Assembly: GCF_001270065.2 (NCBI RefSeq)
Contig: NZ_LFYT02000027.1
Location: forward strand, 1 to 63,117
DNA length: 63,117 bases
Direction: 5' to 3'
Origin: Limnohabitans planktonicus II-D5
GTDB lineage: Bacteria > Pseudomonadota > Gammaproteobacteria > Burkholderiales > Burkholderiaceae_C
The notes below the pieces were generated by a model that saw only the letters and a list, made by a program, of their open reading frames with translations, searched no databases and was not told the origin of the DNA. Both the position numbers and the translations under genes were made by a program. Below are positions 48,538-57,227 of the stretch, one piece after another (the stretch's first letter is position 1; every line of letters begins with the position of its first letter).

Positions 48538-51498
48538 ATGTTGCTGACCAAAAAAACCACCGGCACCACGGGTGCCACTTCATCCCCTTTCATCCACAGT
48601 TTGCGCCGTGGTTTGTCACAGGCCCTGCCCACGCTGGATCGCCGAAGTTTTTTGCGTCGCTCTGGTTTGGGTGTAGGGGTGGGCTTGGCTGCATCTCAGT
48701 TGAGCTTGGTGCAAAAAGCGCAGGCCGCCACTGCCAAGTCCATCACGGGCGCAGGCAAGGTCGAAGTTAAACGCACCATCTGCACCCACTGCTCAGTGGG
48801 TTGCGCGGTCGATGCGGTGGTGGAAAACGGCGTCTGGGTTCGCCAAGAAGCAGTGTTCGATTCACCCATCAATTTGGGTGCTCACTGCGCCAAAGGCGCG
48901 GCATTGCGCGAGCACGGCCATGGCGAGTACCGGCTGCGCTACCCCATGAAGCTGGTCAATGGCAAATACGAGCGCATCAGTTGGGACGTGGCGCTCAACG
49001 AGATCAGTGCCAAGATGCTGGAGCTCAAAAAGGCCAGCGGCCCAGACAGCGTTTACTACATCGGCTCGTCCAAGCACAACAACGAACAGGCCTATTTGCT
49101 GCGCAAGTTCGTGAGCTTCTGGGGCACCAACAACTGCGACCACCAGGCCCGCATTTGCCACTCCACCACGGTGGCCGGTGTGGCCAACACCTGGGGTTAT
49201 GGCGCCATGACCAACTCGTACAACGACATGCAAAACAGCAAGGTCGCTTTGTACATCGGCTCTAACGCCGCAGAAGCCCACCCTGTGTCCATGCTGCACA
49301 TGCTGCACGCCAAGGAAAACGGCTGCAAGATGATCGTGGTGGACCCACGTTTCACCCGCACCGCCGCCAAGGCCGACGAATTCGTGCGCATCCGCTCGGG
49401 CACCGACATTCCATTCCTGTTCGGTCTGGTTTATCACATCTTCAAAAACGGCTGGGAAGACAAGAAGTACATCAACGACCGCGTGTATGGCATGGAAGCC
49501 GTCAAGGCCGAAGTGTTGGCCAAGTGGACGCCCGACAAGGTGGAAGAAGCTTGCGGCGTCAAAGAAGAGCAGATGTTCAAGATTGCCAAGATGCTGCACG
49601 ACAACAACCCGGGCACCATCGTCTGGTGCATGGGCCAGACCCAGCACACGATTGGCAACGCCATGGTGCGTGCGTCTTGCATCTTGCAGCTGGCGCTGGG
49701 CAACGTGGGCAAGACCGGCGGCGGCACCAACATTTTCCGTGGCCACGACAACGTGCAGGGCGCGACCGACGTCGGTCCCAACCCCGATTCACTGCCCGGC
49801 TACTACGGCCTGGCCGAAGGCTCGTGGAAGCATTTCGCCAACACTTGGGGCGTTGACTTCGAGTGGATCAAAAAACAGTTCGCCAGCCCCGCCATGATGG
49901 GCAAGAACGGCATCACCGTTTCCCGCTGGATTGACGGTGTGCTGGAGAACAACGAGTTGATCGACCAGGACAGCAACCTGCGCGGCGTGTTCTATTGGGG
50001 CCATGCCCCCAACTCACAAACCCGCGGTCTGGACATGAAACGCGCCATGGACAAGCTGGACTTGTTGGTGGTGGTCGATCCGTATCCATCGGCCACAGCG
50101 GCCATGGCCGCCATGCCCGGCAAGGCCGAAGACCTGAACCCCAACCGTGCCGTGTACCTTCTGCCGGCTGCCACGCAGTTCGAGACCAGTGGTTCTTGCA
50201 CCGCCTCCAACCGCTCGATCCAGTGGCGCGAGAAGGTCATTGAGCCCTTGTGGGAGAGCCGTTCCGATCACATGATCATGCACCAGCTGGCCGAAAAACT
50301 CGGCTTTGCCAAAGAGCTGTCCAAGAACTACAAGATGCAAAAAGTCGGCGGCATGGACGAGCCCGTGCCCGAAGACATCCTGCGCGAAATCAACAAGTGC
50401 GTGTGGACCATTGGCTACACCGGCCAAAGCCCTGAGCGCCTGAAGGCCCACATGAAGAACATGAACGTGTTCGACGTGAAGACCCTGAAGGCCAAAGGCG
50501 GCAAAGACAAGGAAACCGGTTACGACTTCACGGGCGACTATTTCGGCCTGCCATGGCCTTGCTACGGCACGCCCGAACTCAAGCACCCCGGATCGCCCAA
50601 CCTTTACGACACCTCCAAGCACGTCATGGAAGGCGGCGGTAACTTCCGCGCCAACTTTGGTGTGGAACGCGAAGGCAAGAGCCTGCTGGCCGAAGATGGC
50701 TCACATTCGATGGGCGCTGACATCACCACCGGTTACCCCGAGCTCGACCACATCCTGCTGAAAAAGCTGGGCTGGTGGGACGAACTGACCGAGGCCGAAA
50801 AAGCCAAGGCAGAAGGCAAGAACTGGAAGACCGATTCATCGGGCGGCATGATCCGTGTGTTCATGAAAGGACACGGCTGCCACCCCTTTGGCAACGCCAA
50901 GGCGCGGGCTGTGGTCTGGAACTTCCCCGATCCCATTCCTCAGCACCGCGAGCCGCTGTACGGCACCCGTCCGGACATGATGGTCAAGTACCCCACGCAC
51001 GATGACCGCAAGGCTTTCTGGCGTCTGCCCACCTTGTTCAAGACCGTGCAGGACAAGAACATCGCCGACAAAATGCACGAAAAGTTCCCGCTGATCCTGA
51101 CCTCGGGCCGTTTGGTCGAGTACGAAGGCGGCGGCGAGGAAACCCGTGCCAACCCCTGGCTGGCTGAATTGCAGCAAGAGGCCTATGTCGAGATCAACCC
51201 CAAAACAGCGGCTGATCGGGGTATTCGCAACGGCGACCGCGTCTGGCTGCTGGGTGCCACAGGTGCGCGTCTGGACGTGCAGGCCATGGTCACCGAGCGC
51301 GTGGACACGGGCACGGTGTGGATGCCTTTCCACTTCTCGGGTCGTTGGCAAGGTGCCGACATGCTGGCGCATTACCCCAAAGGGGCCGCGCCCATTGTGC
51401 GCGGTGAGGCTGTCAACACCGCCACGACCTACGGTTACGACAGCGTCACCATGATGCAAGAAACCAAGACCACCATCTGCAACATCGAAAAAGCCTAA
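48538..51498 (+). CDS. fdhA: Formate dehydrogenase catalytic subunit, Tat-exported (FdhA/FdnG type, Cys form)
   Basis: A 986-residue molybdo- or tungsto-bis-PGD enzyme acting at the periplasmic side. A long n-region precedes the Tat signal RRSFLRRSGLGVGVGLAASQ (about 35-54). The 4Fe-4S motif is ICTHCSVGCAVDAVVENG; the metal ligand is Cys in DHQARICHSTTVAGVAN, so no selenocysteine insertion is needed. The C-terminal MGD domain includes LTSGRLVEYEGGGEETRANP. Formate electrons go through FdhB and the cytochrome b subunit to quinone. The TorD-like and FdhD proteins are likely maturation partners. Confidence 0.95.
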   Translation: MLLTKKTTGTTGATSSPFIHSLRRGLSQALPTLDRRSFLRRSGLGVGVGLAASQLSLVQKAQAATAKSITGAGKVEVKRTICTHCSVGCAVDAVVENGVWVRQEAVFDSPINLGAHCAKGAALREHGHGEYRLRYPMKLVNGKYERISWDVALNEISAKMLELKKASGPDSVYYIGSSKHNNEQAYLLRKFVSFWGTNNCDHQARICHSTTVAGVANTWGYGAMTNSYNDMQNSKVALYIGSNAAEAHPVSMLHMLHAKENGCKMIVVDPRFTRTAAKADEFVRIRSGTDIPFLFGLVYHIFKNGWEDKKYINDRVYGMEAVKAEVLAKWTPDKVEEACGVKEEQMFKIAKMLHDNNPGTIVWCMGQTQHTIGNAMVRASCILQLALGNVGKTGGGTNIFRGHDNVQGATDVGPNPDSLPGYYGLAEGSWKHFANTWGVDFEWIKKQFASPAMMGKNGITVSRWIDGVLENNELIDQDSNLRGVFYWGHAPNSQTRGLDMKRAMDKLDLLVVVDPYPSATAAMAAMPGKAEDLNPNRAVYLLPAATQFETSGSCTASNRSIQWREKVIEPLWESRSDHMIMHQLAEKLGFAKELSKNYKMQKVGGMDEPVPEDILREINKCVWTIGYTGQSPERLKAHMKNMNVFDVKTLKAKGGKDKETGYDFTGDYFGLPWPCYGTPELKHPGSPNLYDTSKHVMEGGGNFRANFGVEREGKSLLAEDGSHSMGADITTGYPELDHILLKKLGWWDELTEAEKAKAEGKNWKTDSSGGMIRVFMKGHGCHPFGNAKARAVVWNFPDPIPQHREPLYGTRPDMMVKYPTHDDRKAFWRLPTLFKTVQDKNIADKMHEKFPLILTSGRLVEYEGGGEETRANPWLAELQQEAYVEINPKTAADRGIRNGDRVWLLGATGARLDVQAMVTERVDTGTVWMPFHFSGRWQGADMLAHYPKGAAPIVRGEAVNTATTYGYDSVTMMQETKTTICNIEKA

Positions 51499-51516
51499 GC
51501 GCCCCAGGAGAACACG

Positions 51517-52128
51517 ATGGCACGAATGAAATTCATCTGCGATGCAGAGCGCTGCATTGAATGCAACGGCTGCGTCACCGCTTGCAAAAACGAACACGAA
51601 GTCCCGTGGGGCGTGAATCGCCGCCGCGTGGTCACCTTGAACGACGGCGTTCCCGGTGAAAAGTCGATCTCGGTGGCCTGCATGCACTGCTCGGATGCCC
51701 CTTGCATGGCGGTCTGTCCAGTCAACTGCTTCTACAAGACCGAAGAGGGCGTGGTGCTCCACGACAAGGACATCTGCATTGGCTGCGGTTACTGCTCCTA
51801 TGCCTGCCCCTTTGGTGCACCGCAGTTCCCAAGCCAAGGCACCTTTGGTGTGCGCGGCAAAATGGACAAGTGCACCTTCTGCGCTGGCGGCCCCGAAGAG
51901 CACGGCAGCCAAGCCGAGTTCGAGAAATACGGCCGCAACCGCTTGGCTGAAGGCAAGCTGCCTGCATGCGCCGAAATGTGCTCGACCAAGGCCTTGCTGG
52001 CCGGTGACGGCGATGTCATCACCGACATCTTGCGGGGCCGTGTGATCAGCCGTGGCAAGGGTGCCGAAGTCTGGGGCTGGGGCACCGCTTACGGCAACCA
52101 AGCCAAACCAGCCAAGCAAGGAGCCTGA
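51517..52128 (+). CDS. fdhB: Formate dehydrogenase iron-sulfur subunit
   Basis: A 203-residue ferredoxin-type subunit with four 4Fe-4S sites: CDAERCIECNGCVTACKNEH, CMHCSDAPCMAVCPVNCF, CIGCGYCSYACPFGAPQF, and KCTFCAGGPE pairing with CAEMCSTKA. It passes electrons from FdhA to the membrane cytochrome b. No C-terminal membrane anchor is present, unlike FdnH of E. coli. Lies 18 bp after fdhA, with caggag before ATG. Confidence 0.93.
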   Translation: MARMKFICDAERCIECNGCVTACKNEHEVPWGVNRRRVVTLNDGVPGEKSISVACMHCSDAPCMAVCPVNCFYKTEEGVVLHDKDICIGCGYCSYACPFGAPQFPSQGTFGVRGKMDKCTFCAGGPEEHGSQAEFEKYGRNRLAEGKLPACAEMCSTKALLAGDGDVITDILRGRVISRGKGAEVWGWGTAYGNQAKPAKQGA

Positions 52129-52130
52129 TC

Positions 52131-52355
52131 ATGAAAGCAGCGTTCATCATGTGCAGCGCAGCCTTGTTGGTGGCTTGCGGCGAAAAGCCGCAAGAGGTCA
52201 AGGGCGTGCGAACCGACAAGCCTGCCTACAGTGGCACTGGCGTGGCCTCTTTCACTGAAGCGGGCTGGAAAGCCGGAGACAAAGACGCTTGGGCCAACCA
52301 CCTCAAGGCCCGTGCCACTTACGGCCAAAACGACCACGTTCGCGCACCCAAGTGA
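52131..52355 (+). CDS. Small predicted lipoprotein in the formate dehydrogenase operon
   Basis: A 74-residue protein with a short signal and a lipobox-like LLVACGEK (Cys near residue 16), then a hydrophilic mature part of about 58 residues (SFTEAGWKAGDKDAWANHL). It starts 2 bp after the fdhB stop and ends 17 bp before the cytochrome gene, so it is made with the complex. I recall similar short proteins in formate dehydrogenase operons of this group but no function. It may be a membrane-tethered accessory subunit. Confidence 0.75.
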   Translation: MKAAFIMCSAALLVACGEKPQEVKGVRTDKPAYSGTGVASFTEAGWKAGDKDAWANHLKARATYGQNDHVRAPK

Positions 52356-52372
52356 GCGCCAAGGAGAAGTTC

Positions 52373-53554
52373 ATGCGTCGCTTCTTACTGACCATCGGGT
52401 TGGCTGTGGCCGCGTGGGGCGTTGCCGCCCAGACGCAGGCCCCTGCCACAGCGCCCGCGCCATCTACGGCCGCGGCTGACAACAGCTTGGGCGTGAAAAG
52501 CGCCAACATCTTCCAGATCGCGCCCGGTGCAGACGCCGATCCGAAGTACAAGGACCAGACCAACGCCGAGCGCGGCCAAGTCCAGCCCGGCAACAACGCG
52601 CCCATGTGGCGCGCGGTAGGGCAGGGCGTGACCGGCTACACCAGCCTGCCCAAAAGCCAGGCCCCCGAGGCGGGCAACTTGATCCAGCCCTTTGTGCAAT
52701 ATCCCGGCTCGCGCCTGGCTTCGGCCGGTGAGTCCTGGCGTCAGGTGCGCAACAACATCATCATCCCTTATGGTGCGGCCTTGTTGCTGATTGCCGCAGG
52801 TGCGATGGCGCTGTTTTATTTCAGCAAAGGCACGATGGAGTTACACGGCCAGGAAACCGGCCGCAAGATCGAACGCTTCACCCCGTTTGAGCGCTCAGCC
52901 CACTGGGCCAACGCCATTGCCTTTGTGTCGCTGGCCATCTCGGGCATCATCATGGCCTTTGGGAAATTCTTCTTGCTGCCCATCATGGGGGGCACCTTGT
53001 TTGGCTGGTTGAGCTATGCGATGAAAAACCTGCACAACTTTGCAGGTCCTTTGTTTGCGGTGTCGCTGGTGGTGGTGTTTGTCACTTTCTTCAAGGACAA
53101 CCTGCCCAGCAAGGACGACCTGGTCTGGTTGCTCAAGGGCGGTGGCCTGTTTTCCGGCACCGAAGTGCCATCGCACCGCTTCAATGCCGGTGAAAAGGTG
53201 GTGTTCTGGGGCGGTGTGCTGTTCCTGGGGGCCATCGTGGTGGCGTCCGGCCTGGTGCTGGACATGCTGATCCCTGGCCTCATTTATGAGCGCAGCACCA
53301 TGCAGATTGCCAACATGATCCACGGTGTCGCCACCTTGTTCATGATGGCCATGTTCATCGGTCACATCTACATGGGCACCATCGGCATGCGCGGGGCCTA
53401 CAAGGCCATGCGCGAAGGCTATGTGGACGAGACCTGGGCCAAAGAGCACCACCAGCTTTGGTACGACGACATCAAGGCAGGCAAGATCCCGGTGCAGCGC
53501 TCCATCCCTTCCGCTTCCACACCTGCTGCCCCTGCATCTACGGCTTCGGTTTGA
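52373..53554 (+). CDS. fdhC: Formate dehydrogenase cytochrome b subunit (gamma)
   Basis: A 393-residue membrane subunit carrying haem b and reducing quinone. A signal-like N-terminus (FLLTIGLAVAAWGVAAQ) and a 100-residue hydrophilic region precede a first membrane segment near 130 (IIPYGAALLLIAAGAMALFYF). The cytochrome domain then has ERFTPFERSAHWANAIAFVS, MKNLHNFAGPLFAVSLVVVF and MIHGVATLFMMAMFIGHIYM, supplying the His ligands. AAGGAG lies 6 bp before ATG 52373. The C-terminus is Ala/Pro-rich. Confidence 0.92.
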   Translation: MRRFLLTIGLAVAAWGVAAQTQAPATAPAPSTAAADNSLGVKSANIFQIAPGADADPKYKDQTNAERGQVQPGNNAPMWRAVGQGVTGYTSLPKSQAPEAGNLIQPFVQYPGSRLASAGESWRQVRNNIIIPYGAALLLIAAGAMALFYFSKGTMELHGQETGRKIERFTPFERSAHWANAIAFVSLAISGIIMAFGKFFLLPIMGGTLFGWLSYAMKNLHNFAGPLFAVSLVVVFVTFFKDNLPSKDDLVWLLKGGGLFSGTEVPSHRFNAGEKVVFWGGVLFLGAIVVASGLVLDMLIPGLIYERSTMQIANMIHGVATLFMMAMFIGHIYMGTIGMRGAYKAMREGYVDETWAKEHHQLWYDDIKAGKIPVQRSIPSASTPAAPASTASV

Positions 53555-53568
53555 GCCAGGAGAACACC

Positions 53569-53931
53569 ATGAAAAAACACCTGCTTGTCATGTTTACATT
53601 GGCCATCAGCTTCGGTGCTGCGGCCAAACTGCCTGCCCCCAGCGAAGAAGCCAAGGCCAAAGCGGCCGAGGCTGCGGCCAAGACCGCGCACGGCAACAAA
53701 GTGGCCGACTTTCAACTGTGCAAGTCCCGCGAAAAAGTGGCTGCGCACTATTACAAAACCAATGGCAAAGGCAAAGCTGCACCCACGGCCACGCCCGCTT
53801 GTGTGGACCCTGGTGCTTACAAGCCTGCGGAGGTGACGGCCGCAGCGCCTGCAACTGTTGCACCTGCAGCACCTGCAGCACCTGCAGCCGCAAAGCCTGC
53901 AGCGCCAACCGCACCCGCCAAAAAAGGCTGA
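53569..53931 (+). CDS. Exported small protein with Ala/Pro-rich tail
   Basis: A 120-residue protein with a signal peptide (MKKHLLVMFTLAISFGAAA), a short Lys/Ala-rich region, two conserved-looking Cys (FQLCKSREKVAAHYYK and TPACVDPGAYK), and a tail of Ala/Pro repeats coded by reiterated cctgcagca. The two Cys could form a disulfide in the periplasm. It follows the cytochrome gene by 14 bp with its own caggag site, making it the last gene before a terminator. No family recognised. Confidence 0.75.
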   Translation: MKKHLLVMFTLAISFGAAAKLPAPSEEAKAKAAEAAAKTAHGNKVADFQLCKSREKVAAHYYKTNGKGKAAPTATPACVDPGAYKPAEVTAAAPATVAPAAPAAPAAAKPAAPTAPAKKG

Positions 53932-53957
53932 TCCCATTCCAGTCGCGCATTCAAAAT

Positions 53958-53985
53958 CCCTCGCCGGTCACGGCGAGGGATTTTT
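53958..53985 (+). terminator. Rho-independent terminator of the fdh operon
   Basis: Stem CCCTCGCCG (53958-53966) and CGGCGAGGG (53971-53979) with loop GTCA, followed by ATTTTTG. It lies 26 bp after the last small gene and just before fdhD, which would then need its own promoter or read-through. Confidence 0.88.
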
Positions 53986-54001
53986 GCGTTAGGCTCAAGC
54001 C

Positions 54002-54892
54002 ATGTCAGTTGTTTTGAACGCCCCTGCTGCCAGTTTGGCCCCGCGCAAGCCGCACATCACCCATGCACGCGCTCCGCTTACGCGCACCGTGCAGGTCAGC
54101 AATGAGTTGGGCGAAACATCCCACACGCAAATCCCGGCTGAACGCGCGCTCACCATTTACCTTGATAAAAAAGAGCTCGTCACCCTGATGACCTTGGGGG
54201 CAGAGCCCGAGTGGTTGGTCCTGGGCTTTTTGCGCAACCAGCGCCTGATCGATTCGGTGGACCAGATCGAATCCATCACCGTGGACTGGACAATCGGCGA
54301 AGGTGAGGTGGGGGAGCCTGGTGTGGCCGCTGTCAAAACCCGTGCTGACGCCCAGGTGGTGATCGAGCGCAGTGCTGACCGCGTGGTGACCACCGGTTGC
54401 GGTCAGGGCAGCGTGTTTGGCGACCTCATGGCCCACATTGACGAGATTCAATTGCCTCCCGCCCAGATCACGCAAGGCCAACTCTATGGTTTGGTCAACG
54501 CCATCCGCCTGCAAGAGACCACCTACAAATCGTCTGGCTCTGTGCACGGCTGTGCGCTGTTTCAGGGCGAGCAAATGCTGATGTTTGTAGAAGATGTGGG
54601 TCGTCACAACGCGGTGGACACCATCGCTGGCTGGATGTGGATGAACGATGTGAGCGGCCAAGACAAGGTGTTCTACACCACAGGGCGCTTGACCAGCGAG
54701 ATGGTCATCAAGTCTGCCCAGATGGGCGTGCCCGTGGTGGTGTCGCGCAGCGGAATCACGCAAATGGGCCTCGACGTGGCCAAGCGCTTGGGCCTATGCG
54801 CCATCGGCCGCGCCACCAACAAACGCTTTTTGTGCTTCAGCGCCCCAGAGCGCATGGTCTGGCAGCCCGAACTGTTGACGACAGCCCACTGA
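54002..54892 (+). CDS. fdhD: Formate dehydrogenase accessory sulfurtransferase FdhD
   Basis: A 296-residue protein that moves sulfur from IscS to the Mo-bis-PGD cofactor of formate dehydrogenase. Family motifs are PEWLVLGFLRNQRLI, SSGSVHGCALFQGEQMLMFVEDVGRHNAVD, and TTGRLTSEMVIKSAQMGVPV. The active-site loop reads TTGCGQGSVF, with one Cys where E. coli has a CxxC pair. The start is only 16 bp after the terminator T-run. Needed by one or both formate dehydrogenases here. Confidence 0.95.
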   Translation: MSVVLNAPAASLAPRKPHITHARAPLTRTVQVSNELGETSHTQIPAERALTIYLDKKELVTLMTLGAEPEWLVLGFLRNQRLIDSVDQIESITVDWTIGEGEVGEPGVAAVKTRADAQVVIERSADRVVTTGCGQGSVFGDLMAHIDEIQLPPAQITQGQLYGLVNAIRLQETTYKSSGSVHGCALFQGEQMLMFVEDVGRHNAVDTIAGWMWMNDVSGQDKVFYTTGRLTSEMVIKSAQMGVPVVVSRSGITQMGLDVAKRLGLCAIGRATNKRFLCFSAPERMVWQPELLTTAH

Positions 54893-54926
54893 GTGAAGGC
54901 CAGTGACACATTGGCCACAGGGGAGG

Positions 54927-54948
54927 GCTCCTGCCCATGGCCAGGAGC
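54927..54948 (+). terminator. Hairpin downstream of fdhD, possible terminator
   Basis: GCTCCTGCCC (54927-54936) can pair with GGCCAGGAGC (54939-54948) with one mismatch. Only TTGATC follows, not a clear T-run, so termination is uncertain. Confidence 0.35.
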
Positions 54949-54982
54949 TTGATCAGGGGGATTGAGTCGATCTTTCTCTATT

Positions 54983-55393
54983 GATTCGGCCCTGTGAAGT
55001 TTTCAAAGCTCAAAGATGTTGTCGATGGTTGAAGACCTCGACATGGTCCTGTGCCGAAGCGGCCAAACGTCGGACTCTTCGAGTACCGACATACGATTCC
55101 TTGCCGTTGGCGAGGGAAGACCCCGACATGGGCCTGTGCCGAAGCGGCCAAACGACGGACTCTTCGAGTACCGACCTGCGATTCCTTGCCGTTGGCGTGG
55201 GAAGACCCCGACATGGGCCTGTGCCGAAGCGGACGAACGTTGGACTCTTCGAGTACCGACCTGCGAGTCCTTGCCGTTGGCGTGCGAAGACCCTGACATG
55301 AGCCTGTGCCGAAGCGCTTAAACGTCGGACTCTTCGAGTACCGACGTACGCGATGACATGTCTCTCGCATTTCAAACTTCAGCGTGCCGGATC
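54983..55393 (+). repeat. Dispersed palindromic repeat, locus 4 (85-bp units)
   Basis: Left end gattcggccctgtgaagttt at 54983 and right end catttcaaacttcagcgtgc to 55393 bracket four internal units: gaagacc-c/t-cgacatg recurs at 55031, 55116, 55201 and 55286, exactly 85 bp apart. Here much of the left TAGGTCGG arm is replaced by tccttgccgttggcg. Located between the convergent fdhD and paaF-like genes. Confidence 0.92.
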
Positions 55394-55485
55394 AGCAGGT
55401 CGCACACCGAGCGCGATGGGCGTGGGACACGCCCTCAGAACTCTGTCACCAAAGCTTGGGCACTTGCGCCGGGGTGCCAAGCCCA

Positions 55486-56265
55486 TCAGCCGTGGATGAA
55501 CTTCGGGGCGCGCTTGTTCAAAAATGCATCCATGCCTTCTTTTTGGTCAGCAGTAGCAAACAGGCCGTGGAAGATGCGGCGCTCAAACATCACCCCGTCA
55601 CTCAGGCCGCTTTCAAAGGCGCGGTTCACGCTTTCCTTGGCCGCCATCACCGACAACCGGCCGTAGCCACAGATCATCAAAGCGGCGCCCAGGGCTTCAT
55701 CCATCAGCTTGTCCAGCGGCACCACGCGGCTGACCAAGCCGCCGCGCTCGGCCTCTTGGGCGTCCATCATGCGCCCGGTGAGCACCAGGTCCATGGCCTT
55801 GGACTTGCCCATGGCGCGGGGCAGACGCTGTGTGCCGCCTGCGCCGGGGATGATGCCGATCTTGATTTCGGGTTGACCAAATTTGGCGTTGTCAGCGGCG
55901 ATGATGAAGTCGCACATCATGGCCAGCTCGCAACCACCGCCCAGTGCAAAGCCGCTCACGGCCGCGATCACTGGCTTACGAATGCTGCGGATGGTTTCCC
56001 AGTTGCGGGTGATGAAGTCGTTTTTGTAAACTTCATGGAAATTGAACTTGGCCATGGCCGCGATGTCGGCTCCGGCTGCAAAGGCTTTTTCGCTGCCGGT
56101 GATGATGATGCAGCCTATGGCTTCGTCTTCGTCGAAGGCTTTGAGGGCTGTGCCCAGCTCGTCCATCAGCGGGCCGTTCAGGGCGTTCAGCGCTTTGGGG
56201 CGGTTGAGGGTGATGATGCCCACCTGGCCACCTTCGGTGCGGACTTCAATGTTTTCGTAACTCAT
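55486..56265 (-). CDS. paaF: Enoyl-CoA hydratase, PaaF-like
   Basis: A 259-residue crotonase. Oxyanion-hole segments are [16 protein letters not shown] and [19 protein letters not shown]; catalytic Glu positions lie in the latter region and in [22 protein letters not shown], as in true hydratases. Divergent from paaG across a TetR-type palindrome, it is probably the 2,3-dehydroadipyl-CoA hydratase of phenylacetate degradation; a general fatty-acid hydratase is the alternative. ATG 56265 (MSYENIEV) has the ribosome-binding sequence ggagaaacc. Confidence 0.83.
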   Translation of the reverse strand: MSYENIEVRTEGGQVGIITLNRPKALNALNGPLMDELGTALKAFDEDEAIGCIIITGSEKAFAAGADIAAMAKFNFHEVYKNDFITRNWETIRSIRKPVIAAVSGFALGGGCELAMMCDFIIAADNAKFGQPEIKIGIIPGAGGTQRLPRAMGKSKAMDLVLTGRMMDAQEAERGGLVSRVVPLDKLMDEALGAALMICGYGRLSVMAAKESVNRAFESGLSDGVMFERRIFHGLFATADQKEGMDAFLNKRAPKFIHG

Positions 56266-56359
56266 GGGTTTCTCCAGCAGTGGTGTCAAACGGTGACTAT
56301 AACCACGCCCCCTGTACCGAACCTGTCGCTCTGGCGTTGTCGATTGCATAGGGAAAACA

Positions 56360-56383
56360 TTAACCAACCGATCGGTCGGTTAA
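56360..56383. promoter_or_regulatory. 24-bp palindrome, probable TetR-family (PaaR-type) operator
   Basis: TTAACCAACCGA and TCGGTCGGTTAA are inverted repeats with one mismatch in 12. ACCGACCGATCGGT-like palindromes are typical operators of TetR-family regulators of aromatic-acid and acyl-CoA catabolism. It lies 31 bp before paaG and 95 bp before the divergent paaF-like gene, so both may be controlled. No regulator gene is in the window. Confidence 0.75.
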
Positions 56384-56413
56384 TGGTACATTCACGGGTT
56401 CAGGAGAAACGAC

Positions 56414-57214
56414 ATGACCGAATCCACCGCATCGGTGTTGTATGAAGTGCGAGGCGCTGTGGCGCTGGTCACACTCAACCGCCCGCAAGCCCTCAACAGT
56501 TTCACACGCGAAATGCACCAGTCCTTGTGGGCGGCATTTGACCAGGCCGAGGCCAACCCCAACGTGCGCGCTTTGGTGTTGACCGGCGCAGGTCGTGGCT
56601 TTTGTGCAGGCCTCGATTTGTCGGAACTCGATTTCACCCCTGGCCCCGGCTTGCTGGAGCGCGCCGACCCCGGTCCGGTGATCAATGACGCCTTCAACCC
56701 CACCACACGCCGCCTGCAGTCGCTGCGCATGCCGGTCATTTGCGCCGTCAACGGCGTAGCGGCTGGTGCCGGTGCGTCGGTGGCCATGGCGTGTGACATT
56801 GCCATTGCCGCGCCGACTGCCAGTTTCGTGCAGGCCTTCAGCAAGATTGGCCTGATTCCCGACGCTGGTGGCAGCTGGTTGCTGGTCGAGCGTTTGGGCC
56901 TGCCCCGCGCCATGGCCTTGGCCATGACGGGTGACAAGTTGAGCGCCGACAAAGCCAAAGAGTGGGGCTTGATTTGGGAGGTGGCCGAGGACTGCGTGGC
57001 CACCGCCCTGGCGCTGGCCGACAAGTTGGCCGTCTTGCCGACCAAAGCCCTGGTGGCCACACGCCACTTGCTGCGCGATGCGGGCACCCGCTCGCTGGAC
57101 ACGCACCTGAACGTCGAACGTGATACGCAATCGGCCCTGGGCAAAACGCACGACTACATGGAAGGCGTGAACGCCTTTTTGCAAAAACGCGCCCCGCAAT
57201 TCACGGGCCAATGA
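56414..57214 (+). CDS. paaG: 2-(1,2-epoxy-1,2-dihydrophenyl)acetyl-CoA isomerase
   Basis: A 266-residue crotonase-family isomerase that turns ring-epoxide phenylacetyl-CoA into the oxepin form. Motifs are GAGRGFCAGLDLSELDF, VNGVAAGAGASVAMACDIAI and FSKIGLIPDAGGSWLL; the Asp in LIPDAGG replaces the hydratase Glu, as expected for PaaG. Followed by paaI after 13 bp and paaK, forming a short operon. The ring epoxidase genes paaABCDE are not in the window. Confidence 0.92.
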   Translation: MTESTASVLYEVRGAVALVTLNRPQALNSFTREMHQSLWAAFDQAEANPNVRALVLTGAGRGFCAGLDLSELDFTPGPGLLERADPGPVINDAFNPTTRRLQSLRMPVICAVNGVAAGAGASVAMACDIAIAAPTASFVQAFSKIGLIPDAGGSWLLVERLGLPRAMALAMTGDKLSADKAKEWGLIWEVAEDCVATALALADKLAVLPTKALVATRHLLRDAGTRSLDTHLNVERDTQSALGKTHDYMEGVNAFLQKRAPQFTGQ

Positions 57215-57227
57215 TCGAAGGAGAATG

